NCBI RefSeq assembly: GCF_943734655.1
Contig: NC_071355.1
Location: 76,769,449 to 76,833,448 of the forward strand
DNA length: 64,000 nt
Reading direction: 5' to 3'
Source: Sabethes cyaneus
Lineage: Eukaryota; Arthropoda; Insecta; Diptera; Culicidae
The position numbers and the translations under genes are program-made. Under the pieces are notes generated by a model, which worked only from the letters and a program-made list of their open reading frames with translations, was not told where the DNA came from and did not search any database. Below, piece by piece: positions 1 through 11,486 of the stretch; within the stretch, counting starts at the first letter, position 1, and each line of letters starts with the position of its first letter.

Positions 1-970
1 GGAGACAAGCCGTCACTTTTACACTTTGTCTCAACCTTCGCCGTGTCTCGAGCTACCCATAGAGAGTGTCCCCGAGACCAGAATCTCGAGTCTTGGAAAT
101 TACCCAGCCGTCGCGCCATTGTTAGCGTTTCTCGACCACGCTTAAGAAGCTCTGTTTGTAGACGGTCCTTACCGGCAGCTTTGTTTGTCTTCAGCAACTC
201 GATTTATTGTTTAACTTCTTAGAGATTCTGTGCTGGAACATTACTATCTTCCATGGGCATTAATAGGTTAATCTCCATTCCGCCTACTTAAAGTGTTCAT
301 CGAAGAACTGTTTCCATCTATGGATCAACTCGCGCTCGCTTGTGACCAGATTCCCTAACTCATCCCAACATATGTCAGGTTTCTGTGTGTATCTCTTACG
401 AGATTGGTTCATATAGTTCTGATTCTTTACGATCTCTGTCCTGGCGCTTTTTACTCCTCATCGTGGTTGTTGTCGACTGTTTCCTTGCTCGTCGGTATTT
501 GGACAAGTTCTCTCTAGTGGCAACCCTCAAATAATTTTTCCTAGCCAGTTTTACCGCTTGTTAGATTTCCTCATCAAAGCAATTCTTTTGTACCACGGTA
601 GCGGCTTTTTCAATAGTCGAGCGCATTCTGCCCCAACCGTCTTATCAAGTATTTGCGCGTTGTTCTCGGCAAATTGCGGGTTATCTAGCTGCCTAATGTT
701 CAACCGAGAAGGAACCTTTGTTTGTGATCTTCAGGGAAGAACAAGGTCATTCATGAGCACGTGGTCAATCTGGTTCATTATACGTTGATAAGGTGATATT
801 CAGGTGGCATTGATATCCACAATTTGCTTAAAAAAGGCGTTTCGATTTCGAATCACGAGGCCTTGGGAAGTTACAAAGTTTTTACATCGTTTGCCGTTAT
901 TGTGTGGTGTGCACGCTATGGGTCCCTATCGGCGATTAATACGTTTCTTGTCTACCATAATTTTTTTTAA
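1..970 (-). mobile_element. Degenerate non-LTR retrotransposon fragment (endonuclease then RT start)
   Basis: Read on the minus strand, the segment at 752-775 encodes NQIDHVLM, the signature seen near the end of the endonuclease domain of many mosquito LINEs. It is preceded at about 800-930 by a recognisable stretch with GPIACTPHNNGKR-like residues. Toward position 1 the same strand gives a decayed version of the RT segment that precedes a DGLS motif. Frames are broken throughout and no open reading frame survives. The fragment lies upstream of the first visible kra exon, so it is either in a kra intron or upstream of the gene. Clade not assigned. Confidence 0.55.
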
Positions 971-1515
971 ATTATCTGTCATAATTTTTTTTAAATTATT
1001 TGTGTAGCCTTTGTATTTGTATTGCTGAAAGCTCTTGGCTTTGGCAAACAAAGATCAACATAAAAAATCATGAATCTGTTTAACAGGTAACTGTTTTTCA
1101 TTCGTGAACACATTGTCACCCTAATGCTTATGCCATCGCGCTCGATTGTAGTATAGAAGAATGACGCCAAAACATACGAGCGATCACATGCTTATAACCG
1201 TCAAAAGCTGGTCGAACGAGCATCTTTATACAGCATTTAGTAACCGATTCGAGACAAAATAATCGTAATATATTACGCTCTATGCTTTTTCGAGGTTGAT
1301 TTTTCTTCCTCAAAGACCAGCGCAAAATAACAAAAAACGGCTGACGCAGTTGAAGTATATTTTTCTTTTCAACCATATTACGAAACAAACTTGTTGCGAA
1401 AGTTGAAGCTGACAAAGTTGAGACAAAGTTGAAGAAAGATTATTGTCGGAAAGAAACTCTAATTTTAAAACTTTTGCACTGATAAGCTGCCTCTGGTTTG
1501 TTTTGTGTATTGCAG

Positions 1516-4500
1516 ATGAAAGAGAGAAGAATGACCCCACGGGATTCCGTGACGCGGTCATTGCAGGTCTTGAAGCAGCTGGAGATCTAGAACAAGTTTT
1601 CAAGTTTTTAGACAGTGCCGGTAACAAGCTTGATTATCGTCGCTACGGAGAAGTATTATTCGATATTTTGATTGCTGGTGGATTACTTGGTGAGTGTAAA
1701 GATGCCGCAAAAAATTTCATCATAGTTAAAGGTCGTTTTTTTTTTCAACAGTACCCGGTGGATCTATTTCACAAGATGGCGAGAAACCACGTACCAATTG
1801 CTGTCTATTCGCAGCATCGGAAGACATGGAATCGATGCGTAACCACGAACAGGTAAATAGTTGACCTGTAGTTTTCAATTCTATCTGTGCACATATTTAG
1901 CTAGAGCCAGTTGATGTAATTTCCCAATTCATCTGGTGTGGACAAATGTGCAACAGTAAAATGGAATATCTTTGCTTGAATTCAATTCCTGCGATTCGCA
2001 TTGGATTTGTATCTTTCTTGAGTTCCGACACGAAAATAATCAATATGTAATATGCTTAACAAGATGAACTAATAGTGTACTTTTTTGATTATGTTCTAAT
2101 TCATGACTATAGATCTTTACGCGGCTTATGCGTCGATACAAGTACCTCGAGAAAATGTTTGAGGAGGAAATGAAGAAGGTTTTGATCTTCATCAAAGGTT
2201 TTACTCCACTGGAAAGGCTCAAGCTAGCGCGCATGACGGCCCTATGGATTGGTAAGTTTCATTTTACACGGAATTTTTATTAGGCACCTGGATCCCCGGA
2301 TATTTGATAATAAACGCAACAAATTGAAGGTTTTATTAAATAAAAGAGTGCCCAAATCGAAATGTCCATTCTTTTTGCTTACATCTTTTCTCATCTTCTG
2401 CTGGAGGATATGAGATTGTGATGTCAATGATGATTGGAACATTATAGTTGAAACTTTCCTAGGAATTTTAATTAACGGTGTCACTTTTCCCCACACAGCT
2501 AACAATTCCATACCGCCGCACGTGCTGCTCGTGCTGAATAACGAGCACCTGACGAAGGATGGTCTCGCACTCGAGTTCTTGCTCGAAGTGTTCGTAACCT
2601 TCAAGCAGGAAAAAGGCACGGCTCCGCTGGTAGCGGTTCTGCGCAAGGGCGGTCTTGATAATCGTCTACTGGACTTCTTGCCGATCAACAAACGAAGCGA
2701 GGACTACTTGAAGACCGTGTTCATCGAGAAAGAATTAGCGGACATCTTCAAGCTTCATATGGCTCAGGCGAGCCAGGAAGCCAAACGAGAACTGACACAG
2801 GTGAGAAATGCAACTGTAATCTGGATTGACTCTTTTTTTTCATATGAATGCAAATACATTCGAGCGAACGCACCTAATTAGAGCCTTCCGAATGTGTGCT
2901 ACAGTCCGTCGGGAGGTGTCGCATGTGTGCAATAATAAATAGATTGTATTTTTGTCGAGTTTGTGCTTCGCTTTTTGGTAGCAGAAACACAACTCTTCGC
3001 ACTTTGGATATGTGACTCGTCAAACGGTTGGAATAATATATTCTGACCGTGAAAATGGGGAGCACATCCTTTTGTGCAAGAGCTAAAAATACATTCAACA
3101 ACAAACGACAGCTACGCGTTCAAAACAAACGAGCTTCAAATTCTTGCTTGTTTGTAAATTGAGTTGATTCTACATCTTTGCTGTATATGTAACAAAAACA
3201 GAGTTGTTAGAGTTGGAAAACAAGCTAGAAATAGGAATCCTACTTTTATTTTCATTTGGTTTGCGGCAAGTTTAATAATAAGTACAGTAAATAGATAGAT
3301 GACGAGGCAGACGATAAACGTGCTAATGCGTAGTCAATGACCGAAGAAGGTCGAAACGTTCGCGGGGTAAACACAATACTTTCACGGAAAAAATCAACAA
3401 ATCGAAATCGAAAATATAAATATCGCTAGGTTTGTTCCGATATGTACGGTGTGGATGATTACTTTTCAAACGAAAAACAAAACAAAGGCCGTCTATTAAG
3501 CAGAGCGAATGCATCTCCACCTGTGCGTTGTTCAGTCCGACGGCCGAAAGTGAACTGTTTCTGGAATAAATGATGCATTTCGGATTGAAGTCCTAATTGA
3601 GCACGATTCCAATGATTCAGACATCCACACGATTTGAAAGATAATCATACGGTACCTAACTGCAAAGCTGAAGACTACTACAGGACATGCACAAAATGGG
3701 GCACATTGTGACAAACATTTTTATCAAAAAAATTCTCAGCAATCCTAAAAATATAAAAAATAGCCCGATACCTAGTATTTTTCTAGAATACACTGAAGTC
3801 GCTTTTTACGCGTTTTTTTACGCGACTATTTTTACGCGGTTTTCGGAATTTACACGGTTTTCAAAATTTACGCGGTTTTCGGAATTTACGCGGATGTGCT
3901 CAAAACGTCTATTTTTTCGCGTAGTGTTGAAATTCACAAAGTTTTGTTACGCGAAATTTTGATTTTTTTTGCGCGGTTTTCGAAATTTACTCGGGTTTTT
4001 TACGCGGTTTTCAGAATTTACGCGGTTTTGATTTACGCGGGACGTATCCTTCGCGTAAAAAGCGTTTTGAGTGTACATATTTGTTTCCAACCACACAGAA
4101 GAACCAACTACAGCATCTTTAGCACTATAACTGGCCTACAACGCAATTCCGTTTTCTATCCTGTTTTGACTTTGGCGTTAGCCGCAACGTGTTAAAATCT
4201 CGCTTTAGAACATTAGCTAGTAATTTTTATTAGTCATTAGGATCCAGAAATCTGTTGACTTTTTAACCAAATAAACAAATAAACAACCAAATCAAATATG
4301 ACAACGACGAAAAGGCGAATATGATGACGAAAGGAAGCCAACACAGCGACAAAAAACAAAACTGAATATGACAGACAAGGCAAACAAAAACACGACAAAA
4401 AAACGTTTAAAAGAGTCAAAATAAAAAAGACGGTGAAAACGGCTATACCCGATGGAAAACCGACAAAAATGCCAAGAGCAGACTACAAAAAACGATGAAC

Positions 4501-7500
4501 AGACGACGAAAATACCTTGAAATGCAAGTAAAAAGATCATAAAGATACGATAGAAATATGGCAAAGAGGTGGCAATGGACGACGCACACGAATAAAAGAA
4601 AACAAAGATACTGAAAAGAAGACGAAAGGGCATCGAAAAAAAGAACAATAGGATGACGGAATAACTAAATAGTTGTCGGAAAGTCGATAGAGACAATAAA
4701 AAGACGGTAAAACAAGGTCATAGCACAACATGACAAAAAAAATGATTGAAAACCTACAATAAGGTGACAAAAGACGACGAAAAGATGACAAATATATGAC
4801 AAAAAGAGACGAAAAAACAACGAAGATATAGTAAAAAAATGACAATAAAAAACAAAGAAAAGATGACAAAAAGATGCCTAAACAACAAAAACGCTAAAAC
4901 GGCGCCGAAAAAATTAACGAATGCAAAAAACGACGGAATAACATGACAATATGATGAAGCTGACAAAAAGATGCCAAAACAGCGGCAAAAAAAAACAAAA
5001 CAAAACACGACCAAAAACGTTTAAAAAAAGCGTCAAACACACGTCGAAACATGCAAAAAAAAATGACGAATATGTGGCAGAAAGCCGTTTGTATGACGAT
5101 GGAAATAAGCCAGAATGGCAAAAAGCCATAAAAAAAACAACAAGAACAGAAAATACGACAAAAAATGACTAGAAAAGCGTAAACAAGACGACGAAGCACG
5201 ACAAAATGACAGTTTAAAAAGCATTTGCTTGGTTGCTTTTTTTATATGCCAGAAGGGCATTGCGACAGTCTTAATGATCGTCTTTTGTGGCAGTTTTGGT
5301 TGTCTTCAAAACAAACACGGCAGTGAGAAAAGGTGTCAAAAAGGTGATGAAAAAACAACAAAAATCGAAAAAAAATCGACAAAATGACGATGCCAAAACA
5401 GTAACAAAAAAGACGTCAACAATGGTAAAAAGCCGTTGAAAAAGTGACGACGTGATGTAAAGATGGCAAAACGACCATGAAAAGGCGACAAAAAAGACGC
5501 CGAAACGCGTTGCAAAAAATAGCGAAAAGACAACATAAGACCGACGAAAAGACAGCAAATAGACTACTTTGACAACAGCTTGACAAAGCTAATCACAATA
5601 TTTTAGCTGCTACAATCTATCGCTAGTATGCACCGACTAGGTTGGTGGATAGCGTCATATCACGCCAACCGTCGATTGCGTGTGAAACTTGGCTTTCATG
5701 AATCGAATCTTTTGGTGTGCCACAAGGAAGTAACCTCGGACCGCTGCTGTTCTCTATATTCATCGTTGACATTTACTTCATAATGCCCGCCGGGTCAAAC
5801 TGTTATACGCTGATGACCTGAAACGTTTCTTGCATTTTTTGTAATTAGGTAGCTAAATTTAGCAACGTTTTAATAAAATGTCGCTCCTGTAGAAACCGAA
5901 CTTTCAAATTTTATGTGCCTTTTCTCGGAAAACAATCAACGTATTGGATCCAACTGTGGTTTTGTTTTGTTGGTAGAAGCTTGGAAAAGACATATCTTTT
6001 GAATTTTGTAAACGAAACAGTTTAAGAAAAAGAAGAAAAAATGGTTGAATGGCGTTTATCGAGACGGTTTAGAAAACAGAAACGAAAAATACTTGAAATT
6101 AACTCCAAATTGCAACTATATTCAATCAAGCAAAGATTGTTGAGATTATGTATCAAAACTATCGCAATACCGCACATTATTAGTAGAACTGGCCGTATTT
6201 CTGTTGCGTAAATCGGCTGGTGTGGAAACATGTGCTACAATAAAGATCCTCAAACCTGTTTCAGTGAATGCTTCTTTTCACTGTGCGAAGTATGGAGCAT
6301 TCACTAGCCTTAGGTTTGATACAGCACGGAAAAACTGTTCAACAAATTCGCTAAATATTAGTGCCCAGAATCTTGGTTAGTACATCAACTTATCAATAGT
6401 CGATGAACATTTGCGAATTCTGGTAGAGCAAATCTATGTCATACTGAATTCGACAGCTTTCTCCTGTTGTCGAATGCATCAAGATCTAGAACAAAAGTTT
6501 TCACCATACAAATACGTATATCATTATAAGCGTGTCAACTAATTGAACGTGTATTAATTTCTGCAATTTATTTCAGTTGCTGAGTGATGATATTAACGAT
6601 GGCAAGTCAGCAAAAGATATTATAGCCGACCTTAGGGAGACGTCGGTCAGATCAAACATTCCTGAACATGAAGTTATCGGTCTCGTAAGTATCTTGGTCC
6701 GTCAAATTTCTATAGTGTCCGTTTAACCTTTTCACGCATAATATCAACGATAAATATTTGAATTTTACAAAAAGATAGAATCAAACGTTTAGAGTAAATG
6801 TAAAAAGTCATGTGTGAGAAGAGTAAATTGAATGGCACCTAGACAAATCCGTTTGGAAGACAAAAATCCACTTCAAGATGGTTCAAACGGTTGCTAGATC
6901 ATAACCGGAATACCGCCACATTGCTGATTGCTTATACTAATCAGCTGCATGTCAGGCGGAATTCTACATTACAACATTACCACCTAGCGGCGAATGTGTT
7001 CACTAATTTATTCTTTTGTTTCCCCCGTTATCAGATCTGGAACACCATAATGTCACTGGCTGAATGGAACAAAAAGGAGGAATTGGTAGCCGAACAAGCG
7101 TTGAAGCATCTGCGTACTTACACGCAACTGTTCGAAGCGTTCACTACCTCCAGTCGATCGGAAATGGCTCTACTGCTCAAAGTACAGGAGTTCTGCTACG
7201 AAAACATGAACTTTATGAAGGCGTTCCAGAAGATCGTTCTTCTGTTCTACAAAAGTAAGGCGACGAGCTGAATTGACGGTGTTATAATGTTTAATAACTT
7301 GTCATTTTTCATCTTGTTGCCAACAGCCGAGGTTGTTTCCGAGGATTCGATCCTCAAATGGTACAAGGAAGGACACTCAAACAAGGGCAAAATGCACTTC
7401 TTGGAGCAGATGAAGAAATTTATCGAGTGGCTGCAAAATGCTGAAGAAGGTGAGTAACTTATGTGGATCTTTTTTTTTGCTAATGCATCACGTAAACCCC

Positions 7501-8231
7501 GGACTTTGAGCCGTCTTCACAGGACCACTGCCTTTGTCTGGTCGTAAATGGATGCTAAAAAAATTCGATTTCGTTTCACCGCCGACGATTAACAAGTAAC
7601 ATCGTCGGTGGTTAAAGAAAGCGATACATTGCCATTGCGAGACCGTCATTTTGTAACGGAGCTGAGCAGGTTTCTTATGGGGCAAATTCAGAACTAGTTT
7701 CTCAAAATGCTTCTAGAGAAACAATATTCGCAAAATAGTTCTTCACTTGACATTACATATCTTTACATTTTATACTGCTCATGAGCGAATACTTAACGGA
7801 GCCAGATTTTATTTTATAATTGGAGTAAGGAACAGCTCACGGTAATGACAGAGACTTATTTAAGCACCGCTCAGAGTGACACGGTTCCTACCGATTTATG
7901 TATGCACCGCACTTGGTGCTTCTAATATTGAACGTAGTGTCGGTGCTTTGGTTTTCGGTTCGCCACCAATGAGCACGGTGCCAGTGCACCTTCCATGATT
8001 TCGCATGGTACGCTCCGAGCTCATACAAATAAATAGATGACCACCCTCAGAGATTTACCACCGAAATAGTAGCACTTGCTTTTCAAAAATTTAGGAAGCT
8101 GTGTTCTGTTCCACAGCGATATACAGATTTCAATTTGCGACTCGCAATTGGACATCTCAATAGTATAACATGCACTTTTTAATTTATTCTATCCATAACT
8201 TACAGAAACCGAATCCGAAGAGGAGGATTAA
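1516..8231 (+). CDS. kra: eIF5-mimic protein (BZW/krasavietz family), 5' partial
   Basis: Eight exons are readable: 1516-1689, 1752-1852, 2113-2251, 2499-2800, 6577-6684, 7035-7254, 7327-7449 and 8206-8231 (stop TAA). All have GT-AG borders and compatible phases, giving about 396 residues. The start is missing: exon 1516 begins in phase 1 after TTGCAG, and the short lysine/arginine-rich N-terminus expected before DEREKNDPTGFRDAV is not seen upstream, so its exon lies outside the window. Conserved blocks include KLDYRRYGEVLFDILIAGG, PGGSISQDGEKPRTN, ALEFLLEVFVTFKQEKG, and in the last exons the W2-type region (IWNTIMSLAEWNKKEELV, LKVQEFCYENMNFMKAFQK) ending in an acidic tail ETESEEED. Family knowledge: these cytosolic proteins bind eIF2/eIF3 through the W2 domain and modulate start-codon selection; fly kra also acts in axon guidance. 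The 3.8-kb intron 2801-6576 holds a MITE, an A-rich repeat tract and an RT fragment. Identity is firm. Confidence 0.95.
3789..4075. mobile_element. MITE-like element with TACACTNAA termini and internal TTTACGCGG repeats
   Basis: The left end reads TACACTGAAGTCGCTTTTTA. The right end, reverse complemented, reads TACACTCAAAACGCTTTTTA, so the element has imperfect terminal inverted repeats of about 24 bp continuing into ACGCG. The interior is a degenerate tandem array of about 15-bp units built on TTTACGCGGTTTTCGGAA. It sits in the large kra intron. A second, shorter copy lies in reverse orientation at about 32865-33035. Class is not assigned; a TA target duplication is possible. Confidence 0.6.
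4270..5570. repeat. Degenerate A-rich tract built on GACGAAAA/GACAAAAA words
   Basis: For about 1.3 kb the + strand is dominated by variants of GACGAAAA, GACAAAAA and ATGACAAAA, with few pyrimidine runs. The minus strand therefore translates into long hydrophobic F/V/L/S-rich open frames in several phases, which are composition artefacts. It lies inside the kra intron and is interrupted near 5225-5300 by a hairpin-containing motif found elsewhere in the window. It is probably an old expanded simple or tandem repeat; unit length is not constant. Confidence 0.65.
5225..5300 (+). repeat. Dispersed hairpin motif, copy 1
   Basis: A T-run is followed by TATGCCAGAAGGGCAT, whose TGCC/GGCA arms can pair, then GCGACAGTC and GTCTTTTGTGGC. 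The same ordered blocks recur at 29247-29320, and the T-run plus hairpin recurs at 44400-44440. It sits inside the A-rich tract of the kra intron. It could be the end of a transposon family or an RNA-derived repeat. Confidence 0.5.
5630..5850 (+). mobile_element. Jockey/CR1-like reverse transcriptase fragment
   Basis: The + strand, with frame breaks, encodes remnants of the RT core. There is a stretch resembling WW-ASY-NRRLRVKLG, then a decayed GVPQGSNLGPLLFSIFI-type block near 5712-5770, then a YADDLK-like remnant near 5805-5820. Only about 220 bp remain. It lies in the large kra intron in the same orientation as the gene. The remainder of the intron (5850-6576) shows nothing recognisable. 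Confidence 0.6.
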
Positions 8232-9170
8232 ATGGTGCGCCCCCCTAACAATCCAAACTTATGACGAATATCGTGAGGACACGAAGAGAGATTCTTTAGA
8301 CCCACACAGACACACACGCATACATTATATAGCGAGCGAAATGCAACATATTTATTCTATACAAAACACACCAACCAACAACAAACAACCAACAACTTTC
8401 ATGTAAATCATTAAGTCTGGAAACAGAGGAGCTACCACTTCTGGCAAATCGTGAGCCGACAAGAAATTACTCGTGAAATGTAATGGCAAATTCACTCGTG
8501 GAGAGCATCAAACTCATCTCTAGAAAACTAGAAAGAAAATAGATAAAACGGTCTACCGTGAACACAAATTTATACAAAAAAAAAATAATGAAAATCAATA
8601 AAAACTAATACACACCGCAAACCGAACTAAGATATAGTGGAAGTTATTTCTTCGGTCGAGAACACAACACTAGTTTGAACAAAAAAAGAAATTGTTGCAC
8701 CAAATCGTACGTACGTTGCACCAAATCGTATAATAGTGACCATATTGCCATGCTTTGTGTGCACACCGACAACAATTCTAAAAACAAACAACGGATATAC
8801 ATAGCGGAAGTTGAAAACGATGTATAGTTGTATACCTATATCTGCTACTGTATAGCTTCGTAAGCTTGAAAAAAAAAAAATAATCATAAATCAGTAAACT
8901 CTCCCGTTAAGCGAAATAGAACTAGAACCAAAAACAGCAGACCGCGGTTCGGTGCATCAAACAGTTCAGGTAACAGCGGAAAACACTCGAAGGTAGAGCA
9001 GAGTTTGGAGTCTTCCACTTTTTTGCTAATTGAACTATAACCACACACACACACACAAAACAGTATAGCACATTGTAGAAAAACAGAAGAAGAAGAAAGT
9101 AAAACTTATAAACGAATTAGGTATATTCTATTTATCCCTGGAAACCAATAAAGACTCTTCCCGGCGATTA
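8232..9170 (+). other. kra 3' untranslated region with polyadenylation signals
   Basis: After the kra stop codon about 920 bases contain no coding exon. An AATAAA occurs at 8597-8602 and another at 9147-9152. The sequence is A-rich, with a short CA microsatellite at about 9042-9056. Use of the two signals would give short and long transcripts. The transcript end is inferred, not seen. Confidence 0.55.
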
Positions 9171-10439
9171 ATCGATGCACGACTTGCATTTTCGAGATGA
9201 GGTAGAATGCAGTGAATTTAGCATGAAAGTTTAAAATTAAAGTAAAAATATAACATTTTAATATCAACCGAAAACCTTTTTAAATTTTCGAATTTAGATA
9301 GAGAAACCCCAAAACTGATTGCTTTAAGTCGTCCTAAAGTAGTGGTAACTATATCGCCTCAAAAATGTCTAGCAGCATTCCATTTGTTAGGACGTTAAAC
9401 GCATAAAATGATAATTTGGAAGCAAATGGAGACAAAACAAGTGTCGTAAACTTAATTTGGCAAATTGTTAGTTGGACAACTAGATACTTCTGATTGATCC
9501 CTTAAGGGCTTTGCCTTCTGCCAGTTCTATAGAATAATTATTGATATCTTTGATTTGATAACCGATTTGATTACTTTACATTTAGTGGCAACGGTCCGTT
9601 ATCGATCTTGTCAGTTCTGGGGTGCCGTTCTCCAATCCTCTCGAACACCAGCTGAACGTGCATCGTCCTTGACAGCGCACATCCACCTGGTCTACCCGAA
9701 GTCTACGGTCTCTTCCTGGTTCTCGCTGAAAATAATTTTGAGCTACTCTTTCGTCTAGGCACCTGCCCAGCCCACCGCAGACTGCCACATGGTACCACCT
9801 CCACTATCACCCCTATTCTGTATTTCGAACGAAAGTGGGTGGATGGTATTCTTCATTCCGCCAGTAAAATCAAATGGGCAAAACAGCTCGTTCGAAACAA
9901 GTCGAACGGAATAAAGATCCGTTCAAAATAATGAATAAGGTTTCAGTTGGAAATTTAACTGTTTTATCATCGCAATATTATCGATATCCATCTTGCTTCT
10001 GCATCATCGATAATCATGCTTCTGCATTATCGACATTTGTTTACATCCACCCGAGCGACATTTATCCTGTATAATCAACGTGCCTTCTGCTTTACCGATG
10101 CATGCGACATTTGTATTGCACCCGCTTAGTCGACAACGATCCAGTTGGAACTTTATCTGGGCAGCCGTTTTCGCTCCAACATGAGTTTGCCCCATTTAAT
10201 GGAACTCCCGTGGAACATCGAACACGAGTGGTGGGGGTATTTGTGTGCGACTTGTGCACTTTAGGTTAAGATAGCCCTCCTTGTACGTTAGAGTTTAAGT
10301 TTGAAGTGAAATATACCGCGTTTATATTCGATAACCATTACCAGTGTTTTACTAGCAATGTAGTCCAAAAGTGAAGAACAGTGTTAGTCCTGACTCTAGT
10401 GCAAGTGTTTCCAACCCAGCGAGTCTGCAGAAGCAACCT
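9171..10439. other. Intergenic region without a recognised gene
   Basis: Between the kra polyadenylation signal and the next LINE fragment no host exon is seen. 9590-9790 has moderately GC-rich sequence that translates on the minus strand like a decayed element end. 9960-10130 is rich in TTATCGA/CATTTGT-type words. From about 10320 the + strand resembles an untranslated leader followed by a short serine/proline-rich frame, possibly the start of a retroelement first ORF. None of this is firm. Confidence 0.3.
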
Positions 10440-11440
10440 AGTGCTCTGCAAGTAGTGATCATGTGAAGGCAAGCTGTCCATCAGGAATCCTTATTCCGTC
10501 GCCTTGTTTGCTTGTTCCGACAGAAGCCCTACAGTCCATTTTGCTTGTTCCACCGAAGAGGAACAGGGTGCATATCGGCATATTTGTATGCTTGATACAG
10601 ATCGTGGTTCATGCGTCTGCGCCGCACTCCATTTTCCATTTTGCCACCAAGGATAGATCACAGAATTTTACGATCAAAAACTCATCGATTAGCCTTCTTC
10701 AGCGTTCATGATTCATGTCCGTAAAGGGCCACCGGAAGGATAAGCGTTCTGTAGAGCAGCAGTTTTGTGCGAATTTGTTAACTATGGGACTACAGCTGGC
10801 TACGTAATCCGTAGCAAATCCAATTCACAGCTGTAATTTGTCGTTTTACTTCGCGGCTTATCATCGTTGTCACATGTCACGAGCGTACCAAGGTATATGA
10901 AATCCACCACTACTTCATATCCTTACCAGCCCAGTTTCACCTTGGTATTAATACTATTTGGACCGTGTACTTCGTTTAGGCGGTGTTGATGGTCCCAGTC
11001 TAGCTGCTTGTCATATAAAAGGCCTAAAGACCTCTTCCACTACTCTACTGCGGTTGATTCTGATGATATTGACGTCATCCGCAAAACCAAAAAGCATGTT
11101 AGATTTCATGATGGTAGTCCCGTTCCTTTCCACGTTTGCTCTTCGTAGTGCACCTTCCAGGACAGGCAGTGCATCGCCTTGCTTCAGTCCATCCAACGTC
11201 ATAAAAGAATACATGATTTTTACCCATCCAGCATTGCACGAATCAGCGTAACCACTTTTGTTGGAAAACTCATGTTCCAGCATTATCTGCCACAGCTCAT
11301 TTCGTTTAACTGAATCGTATACCTCCTTAAAGTCCACAAACAGATGAGTCTGCAAGTTGTACTCCCGGAATTTGTCTAATAACTGACGTGGGGTAAACAT
11401 CTGATCCATCATGGAGCAATCCTCACGAAATCCCGCATGA
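10440..11440 (-). mobile_element. LINE fragment: reverse transcriptase and C-terminal region (EN-RT family A)
   Basis: On the minus strand, 11412-11011 encodes RT motifs in order: DQMFTPRQLLDKFREYN, HLFVDFKEVYDSV, LDGLKQGDALP and LLFGFADDVNII-like residues. Downstream, toward 10440, come decayed versions of LYRTLILPVALYGHES and the segment before RRRMNH-LYQAYK, the C-terminal region of the same family. Frameshifts and stops show it is dead. Family A occurs repeatedly in the window: 33.7-36.8, 43.6-47.3 and 59-61.3 kb. Clade (RTE/Loner-like) is uncertain. Confidence 0.75.
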
Positions 11441-11486
11441 TACTCGCCGAGAGACGAAAGCCAGGGTTGAGCGAGCGCGAACCAGA

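Noticed and set aside
4237..5558. Several overlapping minus-strand open frames rich in F, V, L and S that look like membrane proteins
   Set aside because: They overlap in all phases over an A-rich degenerate repeat, have no conserved motif and are explained by composition alone.
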